Source: Halanaerobiaceae bacterium ANBcell28
GTDB lineage: Bacteria; Bacillota; Halanaerobiia; Halanaerobiales; DTU029
Assembly (NCBI GenBank): GCA_037623315.1
Contig: JBBJJH010000016.1
Coordinates: forward strand, 1 to 64,000
Length of the DNA: 64,000 nt
Direction of reading: 5' to 3'
Notes under the pieces: model-generated
Told to the model about the DNA's origin: nothing
The model's database searches: none
Seen by the model: the letters and a program-made list of their open reading frames with translations, nothing else
Program-made: the position numbers and the translations under genes
Shown here: one piece after another, positions 8,550-17,243 of the stretch
Layout: every line of letters begins with the position of its first letter
Numbering within the stretch: position 1 is the stretch's first letter

Positions 8550-9419
8550 CTAATTTTTAGGCTTAGCTATTTTTTCTATCAATTCCTGATTAGCCTCAAA
8601 AGCCTGCCTAGCAGCCTCTCTACCTCTTTCAACCAATTCATCATAACGATCTATATCCATTCCTCTAAAACCTTCAAGATCAGGCTTAATTAAAATATCA
8701 GCAGCATCTAAGTTTACCCTACTTTGCTGTAGAATATTAAAAGATCGGATACCTACTTCCAATTGATTTGTAGGTTTACCACTATAAGCAAAATTACTAA
8801 GTACATCTACAGCTATTATAATATCTGCCCCCATATCTCTAGCCAGATCAATTGGTAAATTATCAACCAGTCCACCATCAGTTAATAACATATCCTTATA
8901 CTCTACAGGAGAATAAAGAACAGGTATTGCGGCACTAGCACTAACTGCGCGACTTATAGAACCTCCATCAATTATCACCTTATAACCACTATTCAAATCA
9001 GTAGCAACAAAAGCCAGCTTTATAGGTACATTATCAAAATTATCCTCTTCTATTCTTTTATAAACAAAACTCTCAATACCCCTTGCACTAAAAAAACCCA
9101 TATCCGGAATTTCCACCCCTAATAAATCTCGCCATTTAATATTAGAAGCCAATTTCTCCATTTCCAAAGGAGACATTCCACCTGCATACAAAGCTCCCAC
9201 TAAAGCACCAGCACTAGTTCCAGTTATAATATCTGCTTTAATATTATACTCCTCCATAACTTCAAGAACTCCAATATGAGCTATGCCCAAAGCAGCCCCA
9301 CCACTTAAAGATAATGCAAGTACTAACTGTTCATTATCCTCCTGGCCTTCTTGAGCCCCAATTGATATGTTAAAGGTAATTAAAGTAAAGAATATAAATA
9401 TGCAAAGTATTTTCCTCAT
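8550..9419 (-). CDS. exported patatin-like phospholipase (RssA-type)
   Basis: 289 residues. A signal peptide (residues 1-22, ending near ISIGA) is followed by the patatin core: oxyanion motif SLSGGAALGIAHIGVLE, nucleophile Ser in GTSAGA, and catalytic Asp in TDGGLVDNLP. The family consists of Ser-Asp dyad lipid acyl hydrolases. The frame is open seven codons further up, but the ribosome site ggaggtg sits just before the ATG at 9419 and the signal peptide starts there. It lies 34 bases after the ParB-like gene in the same direction, so the two may share a transcript. The lipid substrate is unknown; the signal peptide places it outside the cytoplasm. Confidence 0.88.
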   Translation of the reverse strand: MRKILCIFIFFTLITFNISIGAQEGQEDNEQLVLALSLSGGAALGIAHIGVLEVMEEYNIKADIITGTSAGALVGALYAGGMSPLEMEKLASNIKWRDLLGVEIPDMGFFSARGIESFVYKRIEEDNFDNVPIKLAFVATDLNSGYKVIIDGGSISRAVSASAAIPVLYSPVEYKDMLLTDGGLVDNLPIDLARDMGADIIIAVDVLSNFAYSGKPTNQLEVGIRSFNILQQSRVNLDAADILIKPDLEGFRGMDIDRYDELVERGREAARQAFEANQELIEKIAKPKN

Positions 9420-9453
9420 TAAAACCACCTCCAAAAGCATAATATCTCAATAA

Positions 9454-10380
9454 TTAATTTTCTCTTAGCATTTTAAGTAAATCATCTAACTCATCTTTTT
9501 TTATTTCTGGCACCATAATACCAAGCATTTGGTATATATACAAAAACTCATCAATAATATTCTTTTTCTCCTTCTCATTAAGCATTTCAACTCTTTCAAT
9601 TAAACCTTCTAATCTACTACTTAAATTAGTAAAAGAATTTACTAATAGTTTAGCTGGATTTTCTCCACTACTTCTTGCGTCATCCTTTTCTCTTTCTAGA
9701 AGTCTTTTTTTATGCTCACGTCTTAACAAAATAGCATCAAAGGCCTCTTCAGTAGGTATATGTAAATATCTATAGATAATTTCAACTACCTCTTTTGTCT
9801 CTTCTCTAGTAAATTTATGCTGTAACACACCATCTAGTAACTCATTTAATCTGCCAGGATTTCCAGTTCTACTAGCAAGGGCCTTAGCCAGAGTAATATG
9901 GGATAAAGACAGTGAAGAGTCCTCATCAAGAACTGCTTTTTGATATTTCTTTTTTACATCTAAAATATTAAGCCACTCACTAAGAGTTGTTCTAGCTACA
10001 CCTAATTTCTGGCTAGCTTCTTTTTTCGTATAGCCGTTTTCTTCAATTAATCTTTGAATTCCTAAAGCTCTTTCCAAAGGATTCAAATCCTGTCTTTGAA
10101 TATTCTCAATCAATTGAATTTGTTTTAACATACTATTATCTATGTCTTCATCCAATATTATAGCAGCTATCTTATCTAATTTGTTTTTCTTTACAGCCCT
10201 TAGACGTCTTTCGCCAGCAATAAGTAAAAAATCTAGACCATCTTTTTTCACAATAACAGGCTGTAATTGTCCTACCTCCTGCATTGAATCCGCCAGACTA
10301 ATAATCTTATCTTCATCAAAGTCATGTCTTGCCTGTTTTTTTATCTTTATCTTCTTTACTTCTATTTCTTTGACTTCCAT
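9454..10380 (-). CDS. orphan ParB/Spo0J-like DNA-binding protein
   Basis: 308 residues. The N-terminal ParB/Srx fold carries the CTP-binding box GERRLRAVKK and the earlier IVKKDG stretch. A helix-turn-helix follows (YTKKEASQKLGVARTTLSEW), then an acidic and lysine-rich C-terminal region likely for dimerisation. A GTG three codons upstream overlaps the ribosome site (aaggtg), so the ATG at 10380 is preferred. No parA lies beside it and no parS-like palindrome (tgttncacgtgaaaca type) was seen nearby. It may be a chromosomal Noc/ParB-like protein separated from parA or a regulator. The neighbour is a patatin, not a partition gene. Confidence 0.82.
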   Translation of the reverse strand: MEVKEIEVKKIKIKKQARHDFDEDKIISLADSMQEVGQLQPVIVKKDGLDFLLIAGERRLRAVKKNKLDKIAAIILDEDIDNSMLKQIQLIENIQRQDLNPLERALGIQRLIEENGYTKKEASQKLGVARTTLSEWLNILDVKKKYQKAVLDEDSSLSLSHITLAKALASRTGNPGRLNELLDGVLQHKFTREETKEVVEIIYRYLHIPTEEAFDAILLRREHKKRLLEREKDDARSSGENPAKLLVNSFTNLSSRLEGLIERVEMLNEKEKKNIIDEFLYIYQMLGIMVPEIKKDELDDLLKMLREN

Positions 10381-10508
10381 TATAATCACCTTATTTTAAA
10401 GATTTTATGTATTTAGATTCAACTTATTCCTAATTAAATATCCTGCTTATATTAGCTATATACTTATTATATCAAAGATCAAGCAAAAGGCAAAACTATA
10501 CTATACTT

Positions 10509-10536
10509 TTGACATAAATACATTCTTTGGTATAAT
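10509..10536 (+). promoter_or_regulatory. sigma-A-type promoter for murB-ridA
   Basis: TTGACA (10509-10514) and TATAAT (10531-10536), both perfect consensus, are separated by 16 bases. It lies 95 bases upstream of the murB start and faces it. Confidence 0.75.
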
Positions 10537-10631
10537 AAGATTATTGACAGAATTTAATAAGATTTAATAATCCTAAGTTTTAAAACATAAAATATACGGT
10601 AAGTATAATTCTCTATAAAGAAGGTGCTGCT

Positions 10632-11537
10632 ATGTATGATAAGCTTAAAGATAGTTTGAAGAAAATAGAAAACCTGGAAGTAAAATTTGATTTTCCCCTA
10701 AAAGAATACACCTCCTTTAAGATAGGAGGAAATGTTGATGTTCTAGCTATTCCAAGTAGCCCAGAGGCTTTAAAGGAATTATTAGCCCTTATTAATAAAA
10801 CAAAGATTCCTGTTTTTATTTTGGGTAAAGGAAGCAATATAATTGTTGGCGACAAAGGTTATCGTGGAATAGTGATTTATACATCCAATCTAGATAAAGT
10901 AAGTATAAATGAAAAAATTATTACTGCCGAAGCAGGTATTACTCTGGCTTCCTTGGCCAATAAAGCCCTTGATGCTGAACTCTCCGGTTTGGAGTTTGCC
11001 AGTGGTATTCCAGGAACTCTTGGTGGAGCTCTTTATATGAATGCAGGAGCCTATGATGGTGAGATGAAAGATGTTATAAGTGAAGCAACCCTCTATACTT
11101 ATCAAGGAGAAAAAATTACCCTCAAAAAAGAAGAACTAGGATTAGCATATCGATATAGCATCTTGCAAGAGAAGAATTTAATAGCTGTAAAGACAAAACT
11201 ACTGCTTCAAAAAGGAAAAAAAGAAGATATTAAGGCAAAAATGAAAGACTTAAATCAAAGGCGCAAAGACAAACAACCTCTAGAATGGCCCAGTGCTGGT
11301 AGTATTTTCAAAAGACCAACTGGCTATTATTCTGGTCCCCTTATAGAAGGAGCAGGACTTAAAGGCCTTAGAGTAGGTGATGCCGAAGTATCAGAAAAAC
11401 ATGCTGGCTTTATAATCAATCGAGGCAATGCTAGTGCTGCAGATGTTAGAGAGCTTATTAGCAAAGTTCAAGAAGAAGTCTATAAAAGAAATGGTGTTAA
11501 GTTGGAAGTAGAACCCCGCTTCATTGGGGAGTTTTAG
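10632..11537 (+). CDS. murB: UDP-N-acetylenolpyruvoylglucosamine reductase
   Basis: A flavoenzyme that reduces UDP-GlcNAc-enolpyruvate to UDP-MurNAc in peptidoglycan synthesis; cytoplasmic; 301 residues, the usual length of the shorter (type II) MurB. Motifs seen are YTSFKIGGNVD, GKGSNI, ASGIPGTLGGALYMNAGAY (FAD site), SAGSIFKRP (active-site Ser) and VEPRFIGEF at the end. Ribosome site aaggtg is five bases before the ATG. It is followed 15 bases later by ridA, so the pair is one operon from the promoter at 10509. Confidence 0.95.
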   Translation: MYDKLKDSLKKIENLEVKFDFPLKEYTSFKIGGNVDVLAIPSSPEALKELLALINKTKIPVFILGKGSNIIVGDKGYRGIVIYTSNLDKVSINEKIITAEAGITLASLANKALDAELSGLEFASGIPGTLGGALYMNAGAYDGEMKDVISEATLYTYQGEKITLKKEELGLAYRYSILQEKNLIAVKTKLLLQKGKKEDIKAKMKDLNQRRKDKQPLEWPSAGSIFKRPTGYYSGPLIEGAGLKGLRVGDAEVSEKHAGFIINRGNASAADVRELISKVQEEVYKRNGVKLEVEPRFIGEF

Positions 11538-11552
11538 AAAGGAGTTGATACT

Positions 11553-11924
11553 ATGGAAAAGATACATACAGAAAAAAGCCCTGCTGCTATTGGTCCTTAT
11601 TCTCAGGGAATGAAAATAGCTAATCTGGTATTTAGCAGTGGACAAATACCCTTTACTCCAGATGGAAAATTAGTAAGTGATGATGTACAAGAACAAACAA
11701 GACAATCTCTAGAAAATGTGAAAAACATTTTAGAAGAAGCTGGCTCAGGAATGGACAAAGTAATTAAATGTACTCTCTATATTAGTGATATGGAAGAGTT
11801 CGGCCAGATTAACGAAGTCTATCAAGAGTACTTCTCTGCACCCTATCCAGCCAGAAGTTGTGTAGAAGTTGCACGCCTTCCTAAAGATGTGAAGGTAGAA
11901 ATCGAAGCTATAGCCAGTATATAG
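11553..11924 (+). CDS. ridA: RidA/YjgF family enamine/imine deaminase
   Basis: 123 residues, the full length of the family. It hydrolyses reactive enamines and imines made by PLP enzymes such as threonine dehydratase. Visible family features are AAIGPYSQGMK near the start, FSSGQIPFTPDG, and PYPARSCVEVARLPKD with the substrate-binding Arg, ending in VEIEAIAS. Good ribosome site (aaaggag). Second gene of the murB unit, closed by the hairpin at 11980-12026. Confidence 0.94.
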   Translation: MEKIHTEKSPAAIGPYSQGMKIANLVFSSGQIPFTPDGKLVSDDVQEQTRQSLENVKNILEEAGSGMDKVIKCTLYISDMEEFGQINEVYQEYFSAPYPARSCVEVARLPKDVKVEIEAIASI

Positions 11925-11979
11925 TTGCAACCGCTATTTACTTTAACAATGAAAGTTAGTAACAAAATTGTATTTTGCA

Positions 11980-12026
11980 AAAGAGCTGTCTATTGTAAAT
12001 TATAATCGGTCTTTAGACAGCTCTTT
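11980..12026. terminator. bidirectional terminator between ridA and vapC-like gene
   Basis: A perfect 13-bp inverted repeat (aaagagctgtcta with tagacagctcttt) sits between convergent genes, ending two bases from the stop of the toxin gene on the other strand. T/A-rich flanks on both sides allow use in either direction. Confidence 0.75.
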
Positions 12027-12027
12027 A

Positions 12028-12465
12028 TTATATCTTTATAAATCCCGCTACAGAAAAATGCTCATCTAGGGTTAAAGCGTACCTTAAATTATTTTTTTCC
12101 ATCAAAGCAAATGAGCTTGCATCTACAAAAGAGAATTTTCGATCTTTATATCTTTTTAAATATTCACATGCTTTCTTCTCAAGCTCCTCAGTAACAAAAA
12201 TTTTATTAATTCTAAGTGAACTTTCTATTATATTAAGAAAATCAAAGGCAAGTGTAGAATTTTCATTTATTTTATATCTCATTAATGTATATGTCTCTCC
12301 AATAATATGATTTGTTGTTATAAAGCTATTATTATTTGTCAACAAAGTATTATAAACAGAACTAATTCTTTCAAAATCTCTATCCATTTTGTACATTAAT
12401 GCAAACCAGGCACTTGTATCTACGAATATTTTTTCATTAATGAGGCCCTTAACTATACTATTCAT
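12028..12465 (-). CDS. PIN-domain toxin (VapC-like RNase)
   Basis: 145 residues with the PIN-domain layout: first acidic residue in IFVDTSAWFALM, the middle Glu in HIIGETYTLMRYK, and late Asp residues in FSFVDASSFALME and ALTLDEHF. VapC toxins are Mg2+-dependent RNases, often cutting tRNA or rRNA. The frame is open to 12501, but the ATG at 12465 overlaps the end of the antitoxin gene by eight bases, the usual coupling of such pairs. The motifs are complete, so it appears active. The exact RNA target is unknown. Confidence 0.87.
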   Translation of the reverse strand: MNSIVKGLINEKIFVDTSAWFALMYKMDRDFERISSVYNTLLTNNNSFITTNHIIGETYTLMRYKINENSTLAFDFLNIIESSLRINKIFVTEELEKKACEYLKRYKDRKFSFVDASSFALMEKNNLRYALTLDEHFSVAGFIKI

Positions 12466-12721
12466 TATCAGGTCTCCCCTCACCGTATAGATAGTGATCA
12501 TGATTTTTTGCTATATTTTCTTTCTCTCCTTTTTGATCAATTAATCCTATCAACTTATAAGCTGGATCATCTTTAATTGGTAGCTTCTCTTTTAATATCC
12601 TATCTACACCCTCCCTGACCAAAGCAGCTTTAGAAACACCTAAATTCTCTGAAACAATATCAAGTTTACGATTTGCCTCTGGATTTATATAAAACTGTAG
12701 TCTATCCTTTTTCTCAGACAT
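12458..12721 (-). CDS. ribbon-helix-helix antitoxin for the PIN toxin
   Basis: 87 residues. The N-terminal RLQFYINPEANRKLD and the following SENLGVSKAALVREGVDRIL fit a ribbon-helix-helix DNA-binding fold; the rest is a charged tail likely to wrap the toxin. A TTG at 12805 keeps the frame open, but ggaggtg just before the ATG at 12721 sets the start. Upstream, an AT-rich repeat (tatatgtatacat) is a possible self-regulatory operator. Order antitoxin then toxin with an 8-base overlap is standard for VapBC modules. Confidence 0.85.
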   Translation of the reverse strand: MSEKKDRLQFYINPEANRKLDIVSENLGVSKAALVREGVDRILKEKLPIKDDPAYKLIGLIDQKGEKENIAKNHDHYLYGEGRPDNE

Positions 12722-12995
12722 TTTAACACCTCCAGTATATGTATACATTATATCATATATACATATACATCGCAACTTAAAATGATATTTTTTCCCAAAG
12801 CACAATAATTAAGCCATACATTACACCAGGCTCTTAACAAATCAATAACTAATCCAAAAATATGTCACATAATGGTACTCCCGACAAGACCACATAGAAC
12901 ATTTTAGCCTGGCATAATTTTTAAGCAAAGGTAAATAATATTAAAAAAGTTTAATCAACAATATATTCTTCTCATTGTTTAGAAAGGAAAAATAC

Positions 12996-14021
12996 ATGCA
13001 ATCTTTCACACCAAAATATGTAATGATCAGAGAAAATGCCCTGGATTATCCTCTAGGACAAAAAATGTATGAGTATTTTCAGCAGCAGGAGGATGTAGAA
13101 GTCCACAAAGTAGCCTCAAGAGGAGGATTCCCTTTAGATAACAACGTCTGCCCCTCAAAGAAATTCATTCGGGCTAAGCAAACCCTTGTGGTTTCAGTTA
13201 AAAAGGCCAGCAAATTTCAATCCTGTAAACCTTCGGCTCACTACCAGTTACCTTTAGTTACTGGCTGTCCAGGACACTGTCATTATTGCTATCTCAATAC
13301 CAATCTAGGTAAAAACCCCTATATAAAGGTATATGTAAATATTGAAGAAATGCTTGAAAAAGCAAAAAAATATATGAAAGAAAGAGCACCGGAAGTCACT
13401 ATCTTTGAAGGTTCAGCCACTTCTGATCCTTTGCCTATAGAAAGATATTCTGGTCTATTGGCTCATTGTATAAAATACTTTGCAAATGAAGAATTAGGAA
13501 GCTTTCGCTTTGTCACAAAATACTCAGAAGTAGACTCTCTTTTAGATATAGATCACAAAGGAAAAACAGAATTTCGTTTCAGCCTAAATAGTAGCTATGC
13601 CATTAAAAAATTCGAACCTACTACACCCAATCCAGAGGAAAGAATTGAAGCTGCTACAAAAGTTTACAATGCAAAATATCCTACTGGATTCTTGATAGCC
13701 CCTATTTTTATCTATGATGGCTGGCAGAAAGATTATGAAGATCTAATAAAAAGTCTGCAAAAGAAACTAGGGAACAAAGGCGAAGGAATCTCTTTTGAGC
13801 TTATCACACACCGCTATACAGAGCGAGCAAAGAAAATAATTGAAGAAGTATATCCTGGTACCGAACTCCCAATGAATGAAGAAGCGCGACAGTTTAAGTA
13901 TGGCCAATTTGGCTATGGTAAATATGTTTACCCAAAAGAAAAAATGCAAGAAATAGAAGAACATATGCAAGAAATAATTAAAAAAAGCTTACCTGAGAGC
14001 GAAATAAAATACTTTGTTTAA
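12996..14021 (+). CDS. splB: spore photoproduct lyase
   Basis: A radical SAM enzyme that reverses the spore photoproduct (a thymine dimer) to two thymines. The 341 residues hold the CxxxCxxC cluster at Cys91, Cys95 and Cys98 in TGCPGHCHYCY, after a region with PSKKFIRAKQTL that is typical of SplB. The start at 12996 is preferred over the longer frame from 12975 because aaaggaa lies just before it. It stands alone with about 270 bases of non-coding DNA upstream. Its presence implies spore-forming ancestry or another thymine-lesion repair use; no other sporulation gene is in the window. Confidence 0.9.
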   Translation: MQSFTPKYVMIRENALDYPLGQKMYEYFQQQEDVEVHKVASRGGFPLDNNVCPSKKFIRAKQTLVVSVKKASKFQSCKPSAHYQLPLVTGCPGHCHYCYLNTNLGKNPYIKVYVNIEEMLEKAKKYMKERAPEVTIFEGSATSDPLPIERYSGLLAHCIKYFANEELGSFRFVTKYSEVDSLLDIDHKGKTEFRFSLNSSYAIKKFEPTTPNPEERIEAATKVYNAKYPTGFLIAPIFIYDGWQKDYEDLIKSLQKKLGNKGEGISFELITHRYTERAKKIIEEVYPGTELPMNEEARQFKYGQFGYGKYVYPKEKMQEIEEHMQEIIKKSLPESEIKYFV

Positions 14022-14032
14022 TTCTCGAGGTA

Positions 14033-14085
14033 TTGTTAACTAATAGAAAATAAAGGTTGACAATCAAAATAATAAGGGTTATAAT
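14033..14085 (+). promoter_or_regulatory. BirA-type biotin operator overlapping the bioY promoter
   Basis: TTGTTAAC (14033-14040) and GTTGACAA (14056-14063) form a palindrome with a 15-base spacer, one base off the Gram-positive BirA consensus. The right half contains the -35 box TTGACA (14057-14062), which is followed after 17 bases by a perfect TATAAT (14080-14085). Binding of biotinyl-AMP-BirA would block the promoter, so bioY should be repressed when biotin is plentiful. Confidence 0.8.
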
Positions 14086-14192
14086 ATCCTAGAAAGTAAA
14101 AATATAAAGATATATAAGTATAAGATAAAAACGTATAAGATAATTCTACAAAAGTCTTTATATTTAATATTAAATCTAGGAGATGATAAAAT

Positions 14193-14750
14193 ATGAATAA
14201 CACAAGAAATATGACCTTAGTAGCAATTTTTACAGCACTTTCAGCAATTGGTGCCTTTATCAGAATACCTCTGCCCTTTGTAGCTATTACTTTACAAACA
14301 ATATTTGTATTTATGGCAGGAATTTTATTGGGAAAAAAACTAGGAGCTTTAAGTCAGTTAATCTATGTAGGAATTGGACTTATAGGAATACCCATATTTA
14401 CAGAAGGGGGCGGTCCTGGCTATGTATTAATGCCTTCCTTTGGTTATCTAATAGGATTCATAGTAGCAGCTTATATCATAGGTTTAATTATGGAAAATAG
14501 AGAAGTAAATTATCTCAACACATGTTTAGCCTCATTAGCCGGACTTATAATAATTTATATTATTGGCGTACCCTATTTACATATCATTTTAAATAATGTT
14601 TCAAATCTTGATATGTCAATTTGGGATTCTCTAAAAGCTGGAATGATAGTGTTCCTAGCTGGTGATCTTCTTAAAGTTTTCATTGTTACAGTAATAACAC
14701 CTCAAATATATAAGGCATTAAAAAATACTGTCTTAAAAGATCTAAATTAA
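14193..14750 (+). CDS. bioY: biotin ECF transporter S component BioY
   Basis: 185 residues with about six membrane segments. Family features are IRIPLPFVAITLQTIFVFMAG, GALSQLIYVGIGLIGIP and GPGYVLMPSFGYLIGF. BioY binds biotin and works alone or with the shared EcfAT energy-coupling module, which is not in the window. The ribosome site is aggagatg. The BirA operator directly upstream agrees with a role in biotin uptake. It is monocistronic, closed by the hairpin at 14824. Confidence 0.94.
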   Translation: MNNTRNMTLVAIFTALSAIGAFIRIPLPFVAITLQTIFVFMAGILLGKKLGALSQLIYVGIGLIGIPIFTEGGGPGYVLMPSFGYLIGFIVAAYIIGLIMENREVNYLNTCLASLAGLIIIYIIGVPYLHIILNNVSNLDMSIWDSLKAGMIVFLAGDLLKVFIVTVITPQIYKALKNTVLKDLN

Positions 14751-14823
14751 AACTTAAGCTTTTAAGAATGATTCTCTACTAAATTTAAAGTTTTAATTAA
14801 AAACTTAAAACAAAGACAAAAAA

Positions 14824-14864
14824 ATTAAGGTTAGCCAAGTTCTATAGTTGTGGCTAACCTTAAT
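14824..14864. terminator. bidirectional terminator between bioY and degV
   Basis: A perfect 14-bp inverted repeat (attaaggttagcca with tggctaaccttaat) with a 13-base loop lies between convergent genes in AT-rich DNA. Confidence 0.7.
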
Positions 14865-14934
14865 TAATATTAATTTTAATCAAAATATTAATTCTATTTT
14901 AAAGTCTAATTTCTAATAGAAGTTTAATTCTCAA

Positions 14935-15798
14935 TTAAGTATTTGGATAAAGTTCATCCAGGAAAAAGATAGCTATTGTTCCCGGACCAGCATGAGCACC
15001 AACTGCACTACCTATAGAAGAAATTATAAAATCCTCAGTCCCAAACCTATCCTTAATCATATCTCTTACTTTCTCTGCCGTTTCCAGATCATCACCATGA
15101 CTAATAGCAACAGTCTGTTTATCAAGTTCACTTCCTCTTTCATTAATTAATTCAATCATTCTTCTAAGAACCTTCTTGCGTCCCTTTTTCTTTTCTAAAG
15201 GAAGAAGTTTTCCTTCATCTACATGTAGTATAGGCTTAATATTTAAAAGTCCAGCAACAAATGCTGATGTTTTACTAACTCTTCCACCACGATATAGATA
15301 TTCTAAATCATCTACTGTAAAGATATGAACCATATGTTCTTTATAGAAATCTACTGCCTCTATAATCTCTTCCCGACTCTTTCCTTCACTAGCCATTTTA
15401 GCAGCTTGATATACAAGCATCCCATGACCCATTGAAGCACATTTAGTATCAAGTAGATCTATACTTAAATCTGGCTTTTCTGCTAGAACCTGTTCTTTAG
15501 CCATCACAGCTCCTTGATAAGTTCCTGATAACTCAGAACTAAAAGCAAGATAAATTAATTCTGTATTCTCATCATACTCTTTAAACTTCTCAATAAATGC
15601 ACCAATAGGTACTTGAGCAGTCTTATATACATTACCATCTCTCATGCCATTAAATAACTCCTTAGGCTTAATTGTATCTCCATCAAGGAAAGTTTCATCA
15701 CCAATTGTTACTAATAAAGGCAACACATCAATAGAATACTCTTCTATCAGTTCCTTTGGTAAATCAGAAGCACTATCTGTTAGTATTTTTACAGTCAT
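14935..15798 (-). CDS. DegV family fatty acid-binding protein
   Basis: 287 residues, full length. DegV (FakB-type) proteins hold a fatty acid while a kinase phosphorylates it for lipid synthesis. Seen are the N-terminal ILTDSASDLP, the middle LLDTKCASMGHGMLV, RGGRVSKTSAFVAGLLNIKP and the C-terminal VGAHAGPGTIAIFF, all characteristic. The ribosome site is aggggg. No FakA kinase gene is adjacent, as is common. Lone gene with its own upstream region of nearly 200 bases. Confidence 0.92.
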   Translation of the reverse strand: MTVKILTDSASDLPKELIEEYSIDVLPLLVTIGDETFLDGDTIKPKELFNGMRDGNVYKTAQVPIGAFIEKFKEYDENTELIYLAFSSELSGTYQGAVMAKEQVLAEKPDLSIDLLDTKCASMGHGMLVYQAAKMASEGKSREEIIEAVDFYKEHMVHIFTVDDLEYLYRGGRVSKTSAFVAGLLNIKPILHVDEGKLLPLEKKKGRKKVLRRMIELINERGSELDKQTVAISHGDDLETAEKVRDMIKDRFGTEDFIISSIGSAVGAHAGPGTIAIFFLDELYPNT

Positions 15799-15996
15799 TT
15801 TAAATCCCCCTTTTGAAGTGCTATTCTATTAACTACTATAAATAATATTCTTGATAAAACTATAATATCCTGCTCAGCTTAGTATAATAGAGTAAAAATA
15901 AATCAAAAGCTTCTTAAAAAGTTAATAGCTGGCCTCTAATTATTCCAAATTACTTAATAGAATTAAACTAAATTAAATTAAATAAAAAGAATTAAT

Positions 15997-17151
15997 TTAA
16001 GAAATATGACCATATGCTTCAATTAGTACATCAACGACTTCAGGTCGAGTTATTTCAATAGGTGGTCTCTTACCACCTTGTAATAAACTCCTCACCTTAG
16101 TACCACTTAAAGTAAGATGATAATCAGAATTATGAGGACATGTTTTCTTACTAGCCATACCATCACACTTTTTACAATAAAAAGAATGCTCAAATTTAAG
16201 AGGTATTATACCTAGTTCCTTTTGAGTAAAATTATCAAAAATATTTTGAGCATCATAAGTACCATAATAATTACCTACACCAGCATGATCTCTTCCCACA
16301 ATAAAATGAGTACAACCATAGTTTTTGCGACATAGGGCGTGGAAAATAGCCTCTCTAGGTCCAGCATATCTCATATTTGCAGGGTAAACTGTTAAATGAA
16401 TCCTGTCTTTGGGGTAAATATTCTCCATCACTACTTGATAACTTTTTATCCTAAACTCTACCGGTATATCAGATTTTTTAGTCTCTCCAACCAATGGTGA
16501 AAGGAGTAAACCATCACAAATCTCTAGAGCACATTTTTGAATATATTCATGAGCTCTATGAATAGGGTTTCTTGTCTGAAATCCTACAATTGTCTTCCAA
16601 GATTTTTCCTTAAAAACTTCTCTAACTTGAGCAGGATCCATTCTATACTGGAGAAAGTTACTATAATTAATACGATTCAGAAGAGAAATCCTCCCAGCAA
16701 GAAGAACTTCTCCCCGTTGATACAATTTAGCAACACCTGGATGTTTTTCGTCAATACTTCGATAAACCATCTCCGCCTCAGCAATAAGATCAGCTATGTA
16801 TTTATCCTCTAAATTTAATATAGCATAGACAATGTTATCCTCACCTTTTAAAGCGATTTTTTCGCCAAGTTTAAGTGAGCTAGCCTCTTCATTGCTAACC
16901 CCTAAAACTATCGGCACTGACCAAATTACCCCATTACGCAAACGACAATTATTAAGAACTGAATAATAGTCCATTTCATCTAAAAAACCTTCAATAGGAC
17001 TATAAAGGCCAGTAGCTATGTTTTCTAATTCCGCTAATTGTTCCTGTCTTAAAACTAGTTGAGGCATTTCTTTCGCTCTTGCCAAAAGTTCAACTCTTTC
17101 TTCCCCTCGAACAATCCTATCTACCAGTTTACCACCATGTGCATTAATCAT
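15997..17151 (-). CDS. sat: sulfate adenylyltransferase (ATP sulfurylase)
   Basis: Makes adenosine 5'-phosphosulfate from ATP and sulfate. 384 residues of the single-chain Sat type. ATP-binding motifs QTRNP (192-196), HRAH (198-201) and GRDHAG (286-291) are complete, and Cys residues near 320-340 (FYCKKCDG, then CPH) may bind zinc as in thermophile enzymes. Strong ribosome site (aggagg). It stands alone: no APS reductase, APS kinase or PAPS reductase gene is near. Whether it supports assimilation or runs in the reverse direction cannot be told. In this window it is notable because the sulfatases would release sulfate. Confidence 0.94.
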   Translation of the reverse strand: MINAHGGKLVDRIVRGEERVELLARAKEMPQLVLRQEQLAELENIATGLYSPIEGFLDEMDYYSVLNNCRLRNGVIWSVPIVLGVSNEEASSLKLGEKIALKGEDNIVYAILNLEDKYIADLIAEAEMVYRSIDEKHPGVAKLYQRGEVLLAGRISLLNRINYSNFLQYRMDPAQVREVFKEKSWKTIVGFQTRNPIHRAHEYIQKCALEICDGLLLSPLVGETKKSDIPVEFRIKSYQVVMENIYPKDRIHLTVYPANMRYAGPREAIFHALCRKNYGCTHFIVGRDHAGVGNYYGTYDAQNIFDNFTQKELGIIPLKFEHSFYCKKCDGMASKKTCPHNSDYHLTLSGTKVRSLLQGGKRPPIEITRPEVVDVLIEAYGHIS

Positions 17152-17243
17152 CTCTAAACCTCCTATTTATAAATATCAGAAAAATAAAAACACCTATATA
17201 TTCTATGGGTTTAGATTAAACTTTGTGCAAGATATAAGCTTGC

